DNA of 64,000 nucleotides, from positions 1 through 64,000 of the forward strand of contig NZ_JAGPOX010000010.1 of the NCBI RefSeq assembly GCF_019038435.1, written 5' to 3'. The notes beneath the pieces are model-generated. The model was given only the letters and a program-made list of their open reading frames with translations, made no database searches and was not told the origin of the DNA. The translations under genes were made by a program, and so were the position numbers. This document shows positions 26,400 to 35,893 of the stretch, piece after piece. The first letter of the stretch is position 1, and the number at the start of each line of letters is the position of its first letter. This DNA comes from Nocardia alni (GTDB taxonomy: Bacteria; Actinomycetota; Actinomycetes; Mycobacteriales; Mycobacteriaceae).

Positions 26400-26918
26400 A
26401 TGCTGGAGCAGCAGTTCCGCGATCTGATGGCGGGCGTGTGCGCCCCGGTCGCCGTGATCACCACTGCCGACCGCGACGGCCCGCACGGTGCCACGGTCAG
26501 CTCGCTGGCTTCGCTGTCGCTGCGTCCGCCGCTGTTGTCGATCGCGCTCGATCGCAGGTCGCGGCTGCTGGAACGGATCGTGAAGACCCGCCGATTCGGC
26601 GTGAACGTCCTGTCCGCGGCCCAGGACGACGTCGCGGAGCTGTTCGCGCGCCGGGACGCGGATCGCTTCGCGGCGGTGGCGTGGTCGTCCGCGGACGCGC
26701 TGCCGCGGCTGGACGAGGTGGCCGGCTGGGCGGTCTGCGAACTGTCGCAGGCAGTGCCGGCGGGTGATCATGTGCTGCTGATCGGGCTGGTGACCACCGG
26801 GGTCTCGGTGCAGCGCCCGCCGCTGGTGTTCGGCTATCGCACCTTCGGCACCCACTCCCGGTTTCACCTGCGACCGCGCCCGCCGATCGCGGACCAGATC
26901 GCCGCCTGTGCCCGGTGA
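26400..26918 (+). CDS. Flavin reductase of a two-component monooxygenase (HsaB/HpaC-like)
   Basis: A 172-residue flavin:NAD(P)H reductase-like protein: LMAGVCAPVAVITTADRDGP, the GATVSSLASLSLRPPLLSIA flavin-binding stretch, RFGVNVLSAAQDDVAELFA and the C-terminal PPLVFGYRTFGT. It supplies reduced flavin to the oxygenase encoded next. The ATG at 26400 follows GAGGTGG and sits downstream of the GntR operator; the in-frame ATGs inside the operator are rejected. First gene of a three-gene catabolic operon. Confidence 0.85.
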   Translation: MLEQQFRDLMAGVCAPVAVITTADRDGPHGATVSSLASLSLRPPLLSIALDRRSRLLERIVKTRRFGVNVLSAAQDDVAELFARRDADRFAAVAWSSADALPRLDEVAGWAVCELSQAVPAGDHVLLIGLVTTGVSVQRPPLVFGYRTFGTHSRFHLRPRPPIADQIAACAR

Positions 26919-26952
26919 CCCGGCACGCTCAACCCCGTTCAGGAGGAGAATT

Positions 26953-28191
26953 ATGACCGTCGTCCAGTCGAGCGCATCGCATGCCGATGCGGCGCAGGGA
27001 GATTCCACCGGTGATGCCGTCCCCGATCGTGACGAGCTCGTCGCGCGGGCACGGGCGCTGCGGCCGTTGCTGAGCGCGAATGCCGAGGCGGGAGAACGGG
27101 ATCGACGGGTGGTCGAGGAGAGCATCACCGCGCTGACCGAGGCCGGGCTGTTCAAGATAGCGACGCCGAAACGCTATGGCGGATACGAGACGTCGATGCG
27201 CACCATGCTCGAGGTCTCGGCAGCGGTGGGCGAGGCCGACGGCGGCACCGCCTGGGTGCTCACGTTGTGCAATGTGTGCGCGTGGATGGTCGGGCTGTTT
27301 CCGCAGCGCGCGCAGGACGACGTGTTCGGCGCCGATCCCGATGCCAAGGTGTCGGGAGTACTCGCGCCGACGGCCGAATCCCGCAAGGTGCCCGGCGGCT
27401 GGCGAGTCACCGGCAAGTGGTACTACAACTCCGGTTCCTGGCACGCGAACTGGGCGGTGCTGGGCATCCCCATCACCGACGAGCAGGGCGCCACGGTGGA
27501 CCAGGGAGTCGGCTTGTTCGACTGCTCCGAGCTGGAATTGGAGGACACCTGGTTCGTCGCGGGTATGCGGTCCTCGGGTAGCAACTGCCTGGTCGCCGCC
27601 GACGTCTTCGTGCCCGAACACCGCGTGGTGCGCATGCCGCCCGCGATTACCGGTACCTACGGCACCGAGCACCGCGACGAGGTCTTCTACCGGTCGGCCC
27701 TCGTGCCGATCCTGGCGCTCGTGCTCGTCGGCCCTCAGCTCGGAATGGGCAGGGCGGCACTGGATTACGTGATCAGGAAGGCGGCGACCAAGCCGATCTC
27801 CTACACCTTCTACACCACCCAGCGCGAATCGGTGGGCTTCCAGCTGCAGATCGCCGAGGCCGCGCGTCTCATCGATACCGCGCACCTGCACGCCTACCGG
27901 GCCGCGGACGAGATCGACCGGGCCGCCGCCGGCGACGAATACCCCGACTTCCTGGCCCGGGCCCGCGCGCGGTCGGACACCGGTTACGTCGCGGAGTGCA
28001 TCACCCGCGCCATCGATATCCTGCTGTCCGCGCACGGCGCTGGCTCGTTCGCGGAAGTGAATCCGCTGCAACGCATCTGGCGTGATTCGGCCACCGCGGC
28101 CCGGCATGCCATCGTATCGTCGGCAGTGAGCTACGAGATATACGGCAAGGCCCTGCTCGGGCTCACCGATTCGATCACCCCGCTGGTCTGA
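26953..28191 (+). CDS. Flavin-dependent aromatic hydroxylase, acyl-CoA dehydrogenase fold (HsaA/HpaB-like)
   Basis: A 412-residue oxygenase component of the two-component group D flavin monooxygenases. It contains ITALTEAGLFKIATPKRYGG, the VGEADGGTAWVLTLCNVCAW segment, YYNSGSWHANWAVLG and the C-terminal LLSAHGAGSFAEVNPLQRIW, all typical of HsaA and related phenol or indole hydroxylases. It should ortho-hydroxylate a phenol using FMNH2 or FADH2 from the upstream reductase. The ATG at 26953 follows AGGAGGAGA. The catechol produced is the likely substrate of the next gene's product. Confidence 0.88.
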   Translation: MTVVQSSASHADAAQGDSTGDAVPDRDELVARARALRPLLSANAEAGERDRRVVEESITALTEAGLFKIATPKRYGGYETSMRTMLEVSAAVGEADGGTAWVLTLCNVCAWMVGLFPQRAQDDVFGADPDAKVSGVLAPTAESRKVPGGWRVTGKWYYNSGSWHANWAVLGIPITDEQGATVDQGVGLFDCSELELEDTWFVAGMRSSGSNCLVAADVFVPEHRVVRMPPAITGTYGTEHRDEVFYRSALVPILALVLVGPQLGMGRAALDYVIRKAATKPISYTFYTTQRESVGFQLQIAEAARLIDTAHLHAYRAADEIDRAAAGDEYPDFLARARARSDTGYVAECITRAIDILLSAHGAGSFAEVNPLQRIWRDSATAARHAIVSSAVSYEIYGKALLGLTDSITPLV

Positions 28192-28219
28192 TGCCGGCGC
28201 CTCGAGAAGGACAGCGATC

Positions 28220-29143
28220 ATGGCATTGCATCGACTGATATCGGTCACCATCGGGGTGCCGAATGTCGACGAAACTCGTTCGTACTATGCCGAATTCGGG
28301 CTCACTCCCGAGGCGGACGGCTGGTTCTCCACCCGTGACGGCGGTCGTCAGCTCCGCATCGTCGAAGCGCCGATGCGCCGCGCGGTCGAACTCCGGATCG
28401 GCGCGGACGACGCCGACGACCTCGATCGCATCGCGAACAATCTGCGCGGTCTGGGAATCGAGGCGGTCCGGAGTCCGGGGTCGATCACTGCGGTCGAGCC
28501 GGTCACCGGAGTGCGGGCGATCGTGACGAGCGGGGAACACGTTGTGCTGCTGGAGGTTCCGGCGACCCCCTACAACGGCCCCGGCCGGTACGAGCGAGTC
28601 GGCACACGCGCTCCAGGCGTGGTGCGCGCCGATCCGATCCGCCCGCGCAAGCTGGGTCATGTGGTGCTGGGCAGCACCGATATCGCTGTCACCGAGTCCT
28701 TTTTCATCACCGGACTTGGCTTGAAGGTCAGCGATCGGATCAAGGACGCCGGCGCCTTCCTGCGCTGCTCGACCGATCACCACAACGTTCTGGTCCTGGC
28801 CGCGCCGGTCGGCTTCCTGCACCACACCTCGTGGCAGGTCGACGACATCGACGAAGTCGGCAGGGGAGCGACCCGCATGCTCGAGGCCGACCCGACCCGG
28901 CACATCTGGGGCCTGGGCCGCCATCACGCCGGCTCGAATTTCTTCTGGTACCTGAAGGATCCGGCCGGAAACTTCTCCGAGTACTACTCCGACCTGGACT
29001 GCATCATCGACGACCAACTCTGGACGCCCGAGACCTTCGAGGGCGCCCGCGGTCTGTTCAACTGGGGTCCGCCGCCACCGCCGTCGTTCCTGGCCCCGGA
29101 GGATTTGGGGGCGTTGATGAGCGGGGCGCACAGCGTGGGCTGA
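28220..29143 (+). CDS. Type I extradiol (catechol 2,3-) dioxygenase
   Basis: A 307-residue two-domain vicinal-oxygen-chelate dioxygenase. The metal ligands are recognisable in the C-terminal domain: His in KLGHVVLGS, His in FLHHTSWQVDD and Glu in AGNFSEYYSD. The N-terminal domain (residues 1-115) is the inactive repeat. It cleaves the ring next to two hydroxyls, completing the reductase/hydroxylase/dioxygenase series as in HsaB-HsaA-HsaC. A C-terminal tail of about 50 residues includes WGPPPPPSFLAPEDL. The ring-product hydrolase is not in the operon. Confidence 0.88.
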   Translation: MALHRLISVTIGVPNVDETRSYYAEFGLTPEADGWFSTRDGGRQLRIVEAPMRRAVELRIGADDADDLDRIANNLRGLGIEAVRSPGSITAVEPVTGVRAIVTSGEHVVLLEVPATPYNGPGRYERVGTRAPGVVRADPIRPRKLGHVVLGSTDIAVTESFFITGLGLKVSDRIKDAGAFLRCSTDHHNVLVLAAPVGFLHHTSWQVDDIDEVGRGATRMLEADPTRHIWGLGRHHAGSNFFWYLKDPAGNFSEYYSDLDCIIDDQLWTPETFEGARGLFNWGPPPPPSFLAPEDLGALMSGAHSVG

Positions 29144-29776
29144 CGCGATTGGACTGCCGCCAATTCATGCGGTTGCTCAGGATCTCTCGCGCGTGCAGCA
29201 TTCCGTCATCCTGGCCGTGAATTGTTACCCGGACGCGGCATAAGGAAGTAGCAGGTCATGCGGGACTTTGTGGAGCGCCCGATGCTTTGAGAGGGCACGC
29301 CGGGTGCGAGGAGCGTCCGGGGAAACGGGCCGGTCTGCAAGACGAGCACCGCACCCCGGGCCGACCTCACCTCGAGTGAGAACACCAACGCGTTTACCCC
29401 CGATGACTGCCAACTCGCCTAATCGTCGCTGGTCAAACCGACATCACCGCCGGTTCTGCAACACTGGGCCCGCGACCAGAATTGTCCCATTGAACTGCTA
29501 CTGGCCTGCCGAAACAGAACATTGCAGGTACGCTGCTGACCCGGCAACGTAACAGACCATCAGCCATGAAACGAGACTCATCGCAGCCACTCTCGTAGCC
29601 GATCTGAATTCGACACAAATAAGGGCCGCTCAGATCTGCGTCCGGGCATACGATGTTGACGTCAAGCCCGATGTTCCAAGATCTGACCGATCGCGCGCAG
29701 CGAGCTGTTGCCACGCGCGGGCAGCTGGGGTCTGGCAGGACAGCAAGTCGGACGAGTTCGGCTGATAGGGGCATAT
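29144..29776. other. Intergenic region of lower GC, no gene seen
   Basis: About 630 bases after the dioxygenase gene. The few reading frames are short and composition-poor. Base composition drifts toward lower GC and stays lower through 31.8 kb, suggesting that the following three-gene locus is acquired DNA. No repeats, tRNA or transposase remnant are evident. Confidence 0.45.
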
Positions 29777-30121
29777 GTGAGGAAAGTCGGAAAATGGTTC
29801 GTCGTGGGGATTGTTGCATTCGCAGCATGCGCGCTGGTTACTTGGATCGCCGGTGCATTTGCGCTTCCCCCATTGATGGGATCATCGGATGCCAGATGGG
29901 CTGTGGCTGCTGCCCTGGGTACCGCCGTAGCAGGTGCCGCTGGATTATGGGGTACGGAGTGGGGTAAGAAGTCGCCACCGGACGACACCGAGCGCGCGGT
30001 GCCGCCGGGAGTATCGCCGAAACCCGAGACTACATCGTCATCGCGGTGGATCCGAGTTGGCCGCGACTTGAAGGGTACGACATTTATGGGGGACAACGTA
30101 AAGATCGTGAAGCGGAAGTGA
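29777..30121 (+). CDS. Small two-TM protein with C-terminal VGRD-GDN motif
   Basis: A 114-residue protein with two hydrophobic segments (about residues 7-30 and 42-59), a Pro/Ser-rich linker and a C-terminal motif at residues 92-110, IRVGRDLKGTTFMGDNVKI, followed by VKRK. The motif has the alternating hydrophobic and Gly/Asn pattern of bacterial amyloid-signalling (RHIM-like) sequences, and the next gene begins with the same 19-residue pattern. The GTG at 29777 is the likeliest start; a longer frame begins at 29708. Its stop overlaps the next GTG. Both termini would be cytosolic if the two TMs form a hairpin. Confidence 0.6.
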   Translation: MRKVGKWFVVGIVAFAACALVTWIAGAFALPPLMGSSDARWAVAAALGTAVAGAAGLWGTEWGKKSPPDDTERAVPPGVSPKPETTSSSRWIRVGRDLKGTTFMGDNVKIVKRK

Positions 30122-31119
30122 ATTCACAGCGCGGGCGGCGAAAGCAGGTGGGACGCTCCGTTGAGGTCGGCCGAGACTTCGTCGGTAACAACTACTTCGG
30201 CGACAATCCGAAGATCGAACAGAACTTCACCCAGGTATCTCTGCCTAGGGCGATCCTCGCGATCACAGCGGCCGTGATTGTTGGCGCAGCAACGGTGGTT
30301 TTCGTCGTGTTGTCTCGTACTTCCGGTGGGTCGCCCAATGCGACACTTGATGCGCCTTCCACAACCACGAGGCCCAGCCCCAACGCGACGCCTGTCGTGG
30401 AGGTGCCGCAATGGTCGCCATTGCAGGTCGCGTACGTCACTCCTTTAAGCCTCAATGAAGGGGACGAACATATTGTGCTGCCCAACCCGCTGGGGGTCGC
30501 TCCCGCAGCACTCTACAGACCCGGAGGATGGGATCTCTCGGGCCTCCGCGAAAGATTCAACGGTGTCCCGGCCGGGCTGGGCATCACAAAATTCACCGTT
30601 CAGAACACGACCAATCAGACGATTCGCATCGTAGATATGAATGTAGTGAAGGACTGCGGCAATCCGTACACCGGCACATATATCGGAGGTTTCAGTCAAG
30701 GTGCGCCAAACCCGAGCCTTGATCTCGGTATCAATCTGGACAACCCCAACCCCGTTGTTCAGGCAGTCGATGACCCTCAAACCTTCACAAATTTCAGGAC
30801 CTACTTCGTCGGCCAGGTTCCGCTGCACGGCTCCGACTACTTCGCTGCGAACACGGTGTCGATCGATGCTGGTGATATGCAGTCCTTCACGATCGGAGCA
30901 TTTACTGAGCACTACAGCTGTACGTTCAAGATTCGGCTGGTCGTTGCCGTGATCGGACATCCCACGGTTTATGTCGATATTGCCCCACCGGGTGATCAGT
31001 CATTCAGAATAACGGCGCCGATTATCAAGGACGGCAACGGCAACACGGCCTGGTCCGGCTACGACGTCGCCTATCTGTTGCAGCCCGATTACTCGTGGTC
31101 ACGAGTCGTACGAAACTGA
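30118..31119 (+). CDS. Single-pass membrane protein with N-terminal VGRD-GDN motif and large ectodomain
   Basis: A 333-residue protein. Residues 15-33 (VEVGRDFVGNNYFGDNPKI) repeat the pattern at the end of the preceding protein. A transmembrane helix follows at about residues 45-66 and then a Ser/Thr/Pro-rich stalk. The remaining 250 or so residues look like a beta-rich extracytoplasmic domain with two Cys (VVKDCGNPY, HYSCTFKIR) that may form a disulfide. GTG start in a GTGA overlap. The cytosolic N-terminal motif could nucleate with its neighbour's motif. No known domain recognised. Confidence 0.62.
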   Translation: MNSQRGRRKQVGRSVEVGRDFVGNNYFGDNPKIEQNFTQVSLPRAILAITAAVIVGAATVVFVVLSRTSGGSPNATLDAPSTTTRPSPNATPVVEVPQWSPLQVAYVTPLSLNEGDEHIVLPNPLGVAPAALYRPGGWDLSGLRERFNGVPAGLGITKFTVQNTTNQTIRIVDMNVVKDCGNPYTGTYIGGFSQGAPNPSLDLGINLDNPNPVVQAVDDPQTFTNFRTYFVGQVPLHGSDYFAANTVSIDAGDMQSFTIGAFTEHYSCTFKIRLVVAVIGHPTVYVDIAPPGDQSFRITAPIIKDGNGNTAWSGYDVAYLLQPDYSWSRVVRN

Positions 31120-31140
31120 CAAGCTGAAGGACCGAGCAGC

Positions 31141-31764
31141 GTGAAAATTCGGACGGTTCTGTCCATCGTACTGACAATCCTGGTCGTAACCGTCGTCGCA
31201 GTCATGGCGATCGTCAGTAGGCCGTCCTCACGTGTACCATCGCCACCGGCTTCGCGTGTCTCGCACTACGCCAGCAACTCGTCGGAATCAGCTCCATCGA
31301 CCACAACCGACCGCGCGCAACAGCAGGCTCAAGCCGTTTCGAGTTTGCTCGGTCAGATCGTCCGGACCAGAAGTCAAGTACTCAACGCCGTACAGCAGGA
31401 AGTGCTGGACTGTGAGGATGTCGACCAGGGCGTCAACGATCTGCAGCAAGGGATGCAAAACCGATCTCGAGAGCTGCAAATTGCGCAGAGCCTCGATATC
31501 GACGCACTGACCGGCGGCAGCCAGTTGAAAACGGATCTTGTTGCCGCATTGCATGCATCCTACGACGCCGATCAGTCATACGCCCTGTGGGGACAGAACA
31601 TTGAATCCAGCGGCTGCTCGGCACCAGCCAAGGAGGATAACGACTTTGACCTGGGAAACACCTACTCAACTTCTGCGTCCAAGGCCAAAATCTCGTTCGT
31701 CGCCGATTGGCAGCCAATCGCATCCATTTACGGGCTTCCAGCGCCGACTCCGCAGCAGATCTGA
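31141..31764 (+). CDS. Secreted or N-terminally anchored protein of unknown function
   Basis: A 207-residue protein with a signal-anchor (residues 5-27, VLSIVLTILVVTVVAVMAIV), a Ser/Pro-rich linker and a helical domain rich in Gln (QQQAQAVSSLLGQIVRTRSQ), with two Cys (LDCEDVDQG, SSGCSAPA). It lies 21 bases after the previous gene and probably belongs to the same operon. The GTG at 31141 is preceded by a weak GAAGGACC box. No recognisable family. Confidence 0.6.
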   Translation: MKIRTVLSIVLTILVVTVVAVMAIVSRPSSRVPSPPASRVSHYASNSSESAPSTTTDRAQQQAQAVSSLLGQIVRTRSQVLNAVQQEVLDCEDVDQGVNDLQQGMQNRSRELQIAQSLDIDALTGGSQLKTDLVAALHASYDADQSYALWGQNIESSGCSAPAKEDNDFDLGNTYSTSASKAKISFVADWQPIASIYGLPAPTPQQI

Positions 31765-32025
31765 CCGCATGCTCAGCCCCGGGCCGCAATTCGGGGTGAT
31801 GTTCGTGATCCGCTACCCATTCAGGCCCTCGTCCTCGGTAGCGGTAATTTCGTGGACGCAGATCACCAGGTCGGTGCCGCCGAATTCTCGTACTGAGAGA
31901 AGCCTGCCTGTGGTGCACAGAGATGTACGTCAACACCAAGATGGTGTTCGGAATCGCGTCTTCGTATCCGATCCGGGCAGCGGATCGGGCGGCAGGTAGA
32001 GGTTGTCGGCGGCGGGATCGGTAGG

Positions 32026-33666
32026 CTAACTCGCGATGTCGTTGGCGTGGCTGTCGAGCTTGTGGCGCAAGACCTTTCCGGTTGGGTTGCGGGGGATCTG
32101 TGTCAGGGTGACGAAATCCTTGGGGGTCTTGTAGCGCTCGAGGCGTTCGCGGATGTAGGTCTCGAGTTCGTTGGTGGTCGGTATGGTTCGGTCGGGTGCG
32201 GGTACCAGGTAGGCGCGTAGTACCTGGCCGAATTCCTCGCTGGGGACGGCGATGACGGCTACGTCGGCGATCGTCGGGTGGGCGGCGAGGAGGTCCTCTA
32301 CCTCCTTGGGGTGGATGTTCTCGCCGCCGGAGATGATCATGTCGTCGTCGCGGCCGTCGATATAGAGGCGGCCCGCTCGATCGAGATGGCCCATGTCGCC
32401 GGTGTTCACGTAGCCGTTGATGATCTCCTTGGCCTTTGCAGGGGACTTCGAGTCTGCTACGTAGCCGTCATAGCCGAGGCCGCCGCGCACGAAGATGGCG
32501 CCGGTCTCGCCCATGGCGGCGGGGGTGCGGTCCGGGCGCAGAATGCGCACCGAGACACCGATTGCCGGTCGTCCGGTGGTCTTCGGTGAGTGGGCCAGAT
32601 CCGCGGTGGTGGCCAATGCGACGATGCCGGCCTCGGTCGAGCCGTAACCGTTGACGAGGATCGGGCCGAAGGTCTCGATGAACCGGCCGATCGTCGCCGG
32701 GGCGATGGGTGCCGCTCCGGTCACGGCCAAACGCAGTGAGTCGGTGCGGAATTCACGTCGGCGCTGGTCGGGGATCGAGACGATGCGTTGCAGCATCACC
32801 GGAACTCCGACGAATACGGTGGCGCGGTGACGGTCGATATCGCTCAGTGCGGCATCGGGATCGAAGCGGCGCCGGACGATCACCGTGGCGCCCAGGGCCA
32901 GCGAGCCGATCAGCATGGCTAACCCGAAACCGTGAAAGAACGGCGGGGACAGCACCCCCACGTCGCGGGCGGTCAACCGTGTCGCGGCCATGGCGGTGGC
33001 GACCATCTCCAGCAGGGGGCGCTGACGGATCGGCCGGGACACGCCCTTGGCGAGCCCGGTGGTGCCGGAGGTCAGCAGGGTGATCTTGACCGCGTGCCGT
33101 ACCCGGGGCGGCGTCGGATGACGTTCGCGCGCCAGTGAATCCAGTGAGTCTCGGGTTTCGGTAGTCTGCCAGGCATGGATTCTGGCACCAGGGAATCCGG
33201 CCTCGGTGACGGCGCTGTCGTATTCTTCGTCATGCACCAGAATGTCGGGGCTATGCCGCTGCAGGATCAATGCCAGTTGCGCTGCGGGCAGATCGGTGTT
33301 GAGGAAGATCAGCTCGCAACCCAGTTGTGCGCCTGCGGCGAACGCCTCCACGAAGCCGCAGTGGTTGCGGCACAGGATCGCCACGGATCTCGCGCCGGGA
33401 TGCCGGGAATGCAGTGCGGCGGCGATGGCGGCGGCACGACTGTCCAACTGCCCGTACGTGATTGCGCCGCGCTCATCGATGACGGCGGTGCGATCGCCAT
33501 AGCGCGCCGCCGACACAGCCAGCACGGTGGCGACCGACGGGCCGAATTGCCATGCGGCCTGGCCGATTCGGAAGGCTGTCAACGGCCCGATCGGGCGTAT
33601 CAGACCCGAGGCTGCGAGCGGGGCGACCGCGTCGAGCCACCGAAAAGTGCTAGGCGACACGGTCAT
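32026..33666 (-). CDS. Fatty-acyl-CoA synthetase (FadD-like, ANL superfamily)
   Basis: A 546-residue adenylating enzyme: AMP-binding P-loop LLTSGTTGLAKGVSRP, the GYGSTEAG motif, NTGDMGHLDRAGRLYIDGRDDDMIISGGENIHP and the C-terminal catalytic Lys in NPTGKVLRHK. It activates a carboxylic acid to acyl-AMP and then the CoA thioester in the cytosol. It is the last gene of an operon with an SDR (17-base overlap) and a double TetR regulator. FadD12-type proteins of mycobacteria look similar; chain-length preference cannot be read from the sequence. Confidence 0.9.
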   Translation of the reverse strand: MTVSPSTFRWLDAVAPLAASGLIRPIGPLTAFRIGQAAWQFGPSVATVLAVSAARYGDRTAVIDERGAITYGQLDSRAAAIAAALHSRHPGARSVAILCRNHCGFVEAFAAGAQLGCELIFLNTDLPAAQLALILQRHSPDILVHDEEYDSAVTEAGFPGARIHAWQTTETRDSLDSLARERHPTPPRVRHAVKITLLTSGTTGLAKGVSRPIRQRPLLEMVATAMAATRLTARDVGVLSPPFFHGFGLAMLIGSLALGATVIVRRRFDPDAALSDIDRHRATVFVGVPVMLQRIVSIPDQRRREFRTDSLRLAVTGAAPIAPATIGRFIETFGPILVNGYGSTEAGIVALATTADLAHSPKTTGRPAIGVSVRILRPDRTPAAMGETGAIFVRGGLGYDGYVADSKSPAKAKEIINGYVNTGDMGHLDRAGRLYIDGRDDDMIISGGENIHPKEVEDLLAAHPTIADVAVIAVPSEEFGQVLRAYLVPAPDRTIPTTNELETYIRERLERYKTPKDFVTLTQIPRNPTGKVLRHKLDSHANDIAS

Positions 33667-34591
33667 CCCCTTTCTTCACGCTGGCCAGCGACGCGGCGGT
33701 GTCGCCGAGAAACCGGTAGAGGAACGTGGTGAGGATTTCGATCGGGGTGCGCAGCAGCGGCACCAGCACCGACAGCGGCCACACGACGGCCGGTGCCAGC
33801 GTGCGCGGCTTCTTCGCTATCGCGCGGGCGACGATGTATCCGGCATCGCGGGCGGAATGCCCCGGCAGGGCCGAAACCCAGCCGCTGGGCGCGCTCATCC
33901 GGGTGAACATGGCCCCGGCATAGAAGCTGGTCAGCGTGACGCCGTCGGGGCGGGCCTCCATGGCGACCGAGCGTATCCAGATGTCGAACGCGGCCTTGGT
34001 CGACAGATAGAAACCCCATTTCGGGGCAACCGGGAACATGACCGCCGCGGTAGAGACGTTGACGATGTGGCCGCACCCGCGTTCCCGCATACCCGGCAGC
34101 AGTGCCAGCGTCAGCCGCATGGGTCCGATGTAGTTGGCCGAGGTCGTGGTGTTGAGATCCTTGGGCCGGTCGTAGGACAGGTGGATCGAGCGCCGCAGCG
34201 ACTTGCCCGCATTGTGCACGAGGTAGTCGACCCGGCCGAACCGGGTAAGTATCTGATCGGCAAAGGATTTGACCGACTCCTCCGACGCCAGGTCCAGCGG
34301 GACGGCGACGGCATTGCCGCCCGCCTCGGCGATCTCGGCGACGATCAGGTCCAGTCTCTCCACCGTGCGCGCGCCGAGCACCACGGTCGCGCCCGCACCC
34401 GCCAGGATGCGGGCGGTGGCCTCACCCACCCCGAAGGACGCGCCGGTCACCACGGCGATCTTGCCGTCGACCTCGCGGCGCAACCGGACCTCGTCACGAA
34501 GCGGTCGCGGGCCGACCAGCCAGACGACGGCCCGGCCCAGCGGTCCGGCGGCGAGCCGGTTGCTGGGTCCGGCGTCGAGAGAGGTGTTCAT
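33650..34591 (-). CDS. Short-chain dehydrogenase/reductase
   Basis: A 313-residue SDR with an N-terminal extension of about 40 residues. Cofactor motif TGASFGVGE, NAG in LVHNAGKSL, catalytic Ser in NVSTAAV, and YxxxK in FYLSTKAAFD. The C-terminal part (VVWPLSVLVPLLRTPIEILT) is hydrophobic and may associate with membrane lipid, as seen in acyl-reductase-like SDRs of mycolata. It overlaps the regulator upstream (ATGA) and the FadD downstream, so a lipid-related role is likely. Confidence 0.87.
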   Translation of the reverse strand: MNTSLDAGPSNRLAAGPLGRAVVWLVGPRPLRDEVRLRREVDGKIAVVTGASFGVGEATARILAGAGATVVLGARTVERLDLIVAEIAEAGGNAVAVPLDLASEESVKSFADQILTRFGRVDYLVHNAGKSLRRSIHLSYDRPKDLNTTTSANYIGPMRLTLALLPGMRERGCGHIVNVSTAAVMFPVAPKWGFYLSTKAAFDIWIRSVAMEARPDGVTLTSFYAGAMFTRMSAPSGWVSALPGHSARDAGYIVARAIAKKPRTLAPAVVWPLSVLVPLLRTPIEILTTFLYRFLGDTAASLASVKKGDDRVA

Positions 34592-35883
34592 TCGTCGTAC
34601 TCCGTTGTCTGCGTCGGTGATTGGGAATGGTTGAGAAGCGCGTTGATCGCGCGGGAGGACAAAGGGGTGCCCGGGGCGAGGCTCAGTACTGTCTGGCCCG
34701 TGGCGAACAGGCTGGCCACCAACAGCTCCCGGATCTGGACCCGGCTCCGCTCGCGGGTGCGCAGCCAGTCGGTCACCGCGCCCTCGACGAAGGCGAACCA
34801 GCCCGCGATGGCGTTGCGCGCCAAGGCGGTACCGGTACCGTCGCTGAGCTCCTGCATCATCGCCTCGACCAGGCGGTCGAGTTGCCGCTGCTGGATGGCT
34901 CGCAGTTCGGGGTCGGGCACCCGGGTCGACAGGGCCAGCGGGGATCCTTCGAACTCCGCGGCGGTATCGAGGTAGATGTCCAGGCCACGGATCAGCCGGG
35001 ACACCACGGGGCCGCGTAGTGCCTGCAGCCGGTCCCAGAACTCGCTGTGGACGGATTCGGCGGCGGCCAGGTAGAGGCCGCGTTTGCCGTCGAAGTGGTA
35101 GTTGATCAGGCCGATCGCCACACCGGCGCGTTGCGCGAGCTCGGTCGTCGACACCTCGTCGAAGCGCTTGGTTCGGAAGACCGCGACGGCCGCGTCGAGC
35201 AGCGCGGCCCGGGACTCCTCACTGCGCGGCGTTGTCTTCTTTGTGCGTTTTTCAATCGCGTGGGCGACAGGGCTCACGACTTGAACATCTTTCAAGGGAT
35301 TGGTGGCGCCGGTGAGCAGGACGGGTAGCAGGGCGAAGGTTCGATCGGTCGTGGTCGTTGTATCGATCAGGCGCTGCACCCCGAGCCCGATGCCCAGGCT
35401 GAATACGGTTTTCGCGGCATCGAGAAAGGTTTCCGAGGACGGGGCGCCGGCGATGTCGGCGAACAGGCCGGCGATGGCGGTCTGGATATCGGACAGGTGG
35501 GCGGCGAGCTGGTCGCGCATGCGCGGATCACTCTGCGCCGCCAGGGCCAGTTCGAACTCGAGCCGGTTCGATCGAGTGTCTTCGACCCGGGTGCTTGCCC
35601 ACCGCTGAAAAGCGGCGGTGCGCTCCTCGGCGGTCCCGTTGCTTTCGCGCAGATCCGCGATATCGGCCATGGCTTCGTCGTGGGTCAACTCCAGCACTTC
35701 GAGGCAGAGCTCGTTCTTGTTGCGAAAGTTGGAGTACACCGCGCCTTTGGAGTACCCGGCGGCCTCGGCGACCTGCGCCAGCGAGGTCCGTGTCAGCCCG
35801 TCGGCGACGAACAGCTCACGGGCGGTGCGAACGAGATCGGCGCGGGTGCGCGCCTGGCTCTCGGGGCGGGTCATCCCTGGCAT
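34588..35883 (-). CDS. Tandem double TetR-family regulator
   Basis: A 431-residue protein made of two complete TetR units. HTH 1 spans about residues 16-59 (LFVADGLTRTSLAQVAEAAG, YSKGAVYSNFRNKNEL). HTH 2 spans about 227-267 (VFRTKRFDEVSTTELAQRAG, VAIGLINYHFDGKRGLY). Each is followed by a helical ligand domain. One chain may thus act as a built-in dimer with two different recognition helices. The ATG at 35883 was chosen over an upstream start lacking an HTH-proximal fit; 35874 is also possible. A perfect 13-bp palindrome lies 11 bases upstream of the start. First gene of the SDR/FadD operon. Confidence 0.87.
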   Translation of the reverse strand: MPGMTRPESQARTRADLVRTARELFVADGLTRTSLAQVAEAAGYSKGAVYSNFRNKNELCLEVLELTHDEAMADIADLRESNGTAEERTAAFQRWASTRVEDTRSNRLEFELALAAQSDPRMRDQLAAHLSDIQTAIAGLFADIAGAPSSETFLDAAKTVFSLGIGLGVQRLIDTTTTTDRTFALLPVLLTGATNPLKDVQVVSPVAHAIEKRTKKTTPRSEESRAALLDAAVAVFRTKRFDEVSTTELAQRAGVAIGLINYHFDGKRGLYLAAAESVHSEFWDRLQALRGPVVSRLIRGLDIYLDTAAEFEGSPLALSTRVPDPELRAIQQRQLDRLVEAMMQELSDGTGTALARNAIAGWFAFVEGAVTDWLRTRERSRVQIRELLVASLFATGQTVLSLAPGTPLSSRAINALLNHSQSPTQTTEYDE

Positions 35884-35893
35884 GAAAATCAAG

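Noticed and set aside
31765..32025. Possible minus-strand protein remnant between the secreted-protein gene and fadD
   Set aside because: A short stretch reads VREFGGTDLVICVHEITATE, but it has no start, no extension and no family match, so it was not called.
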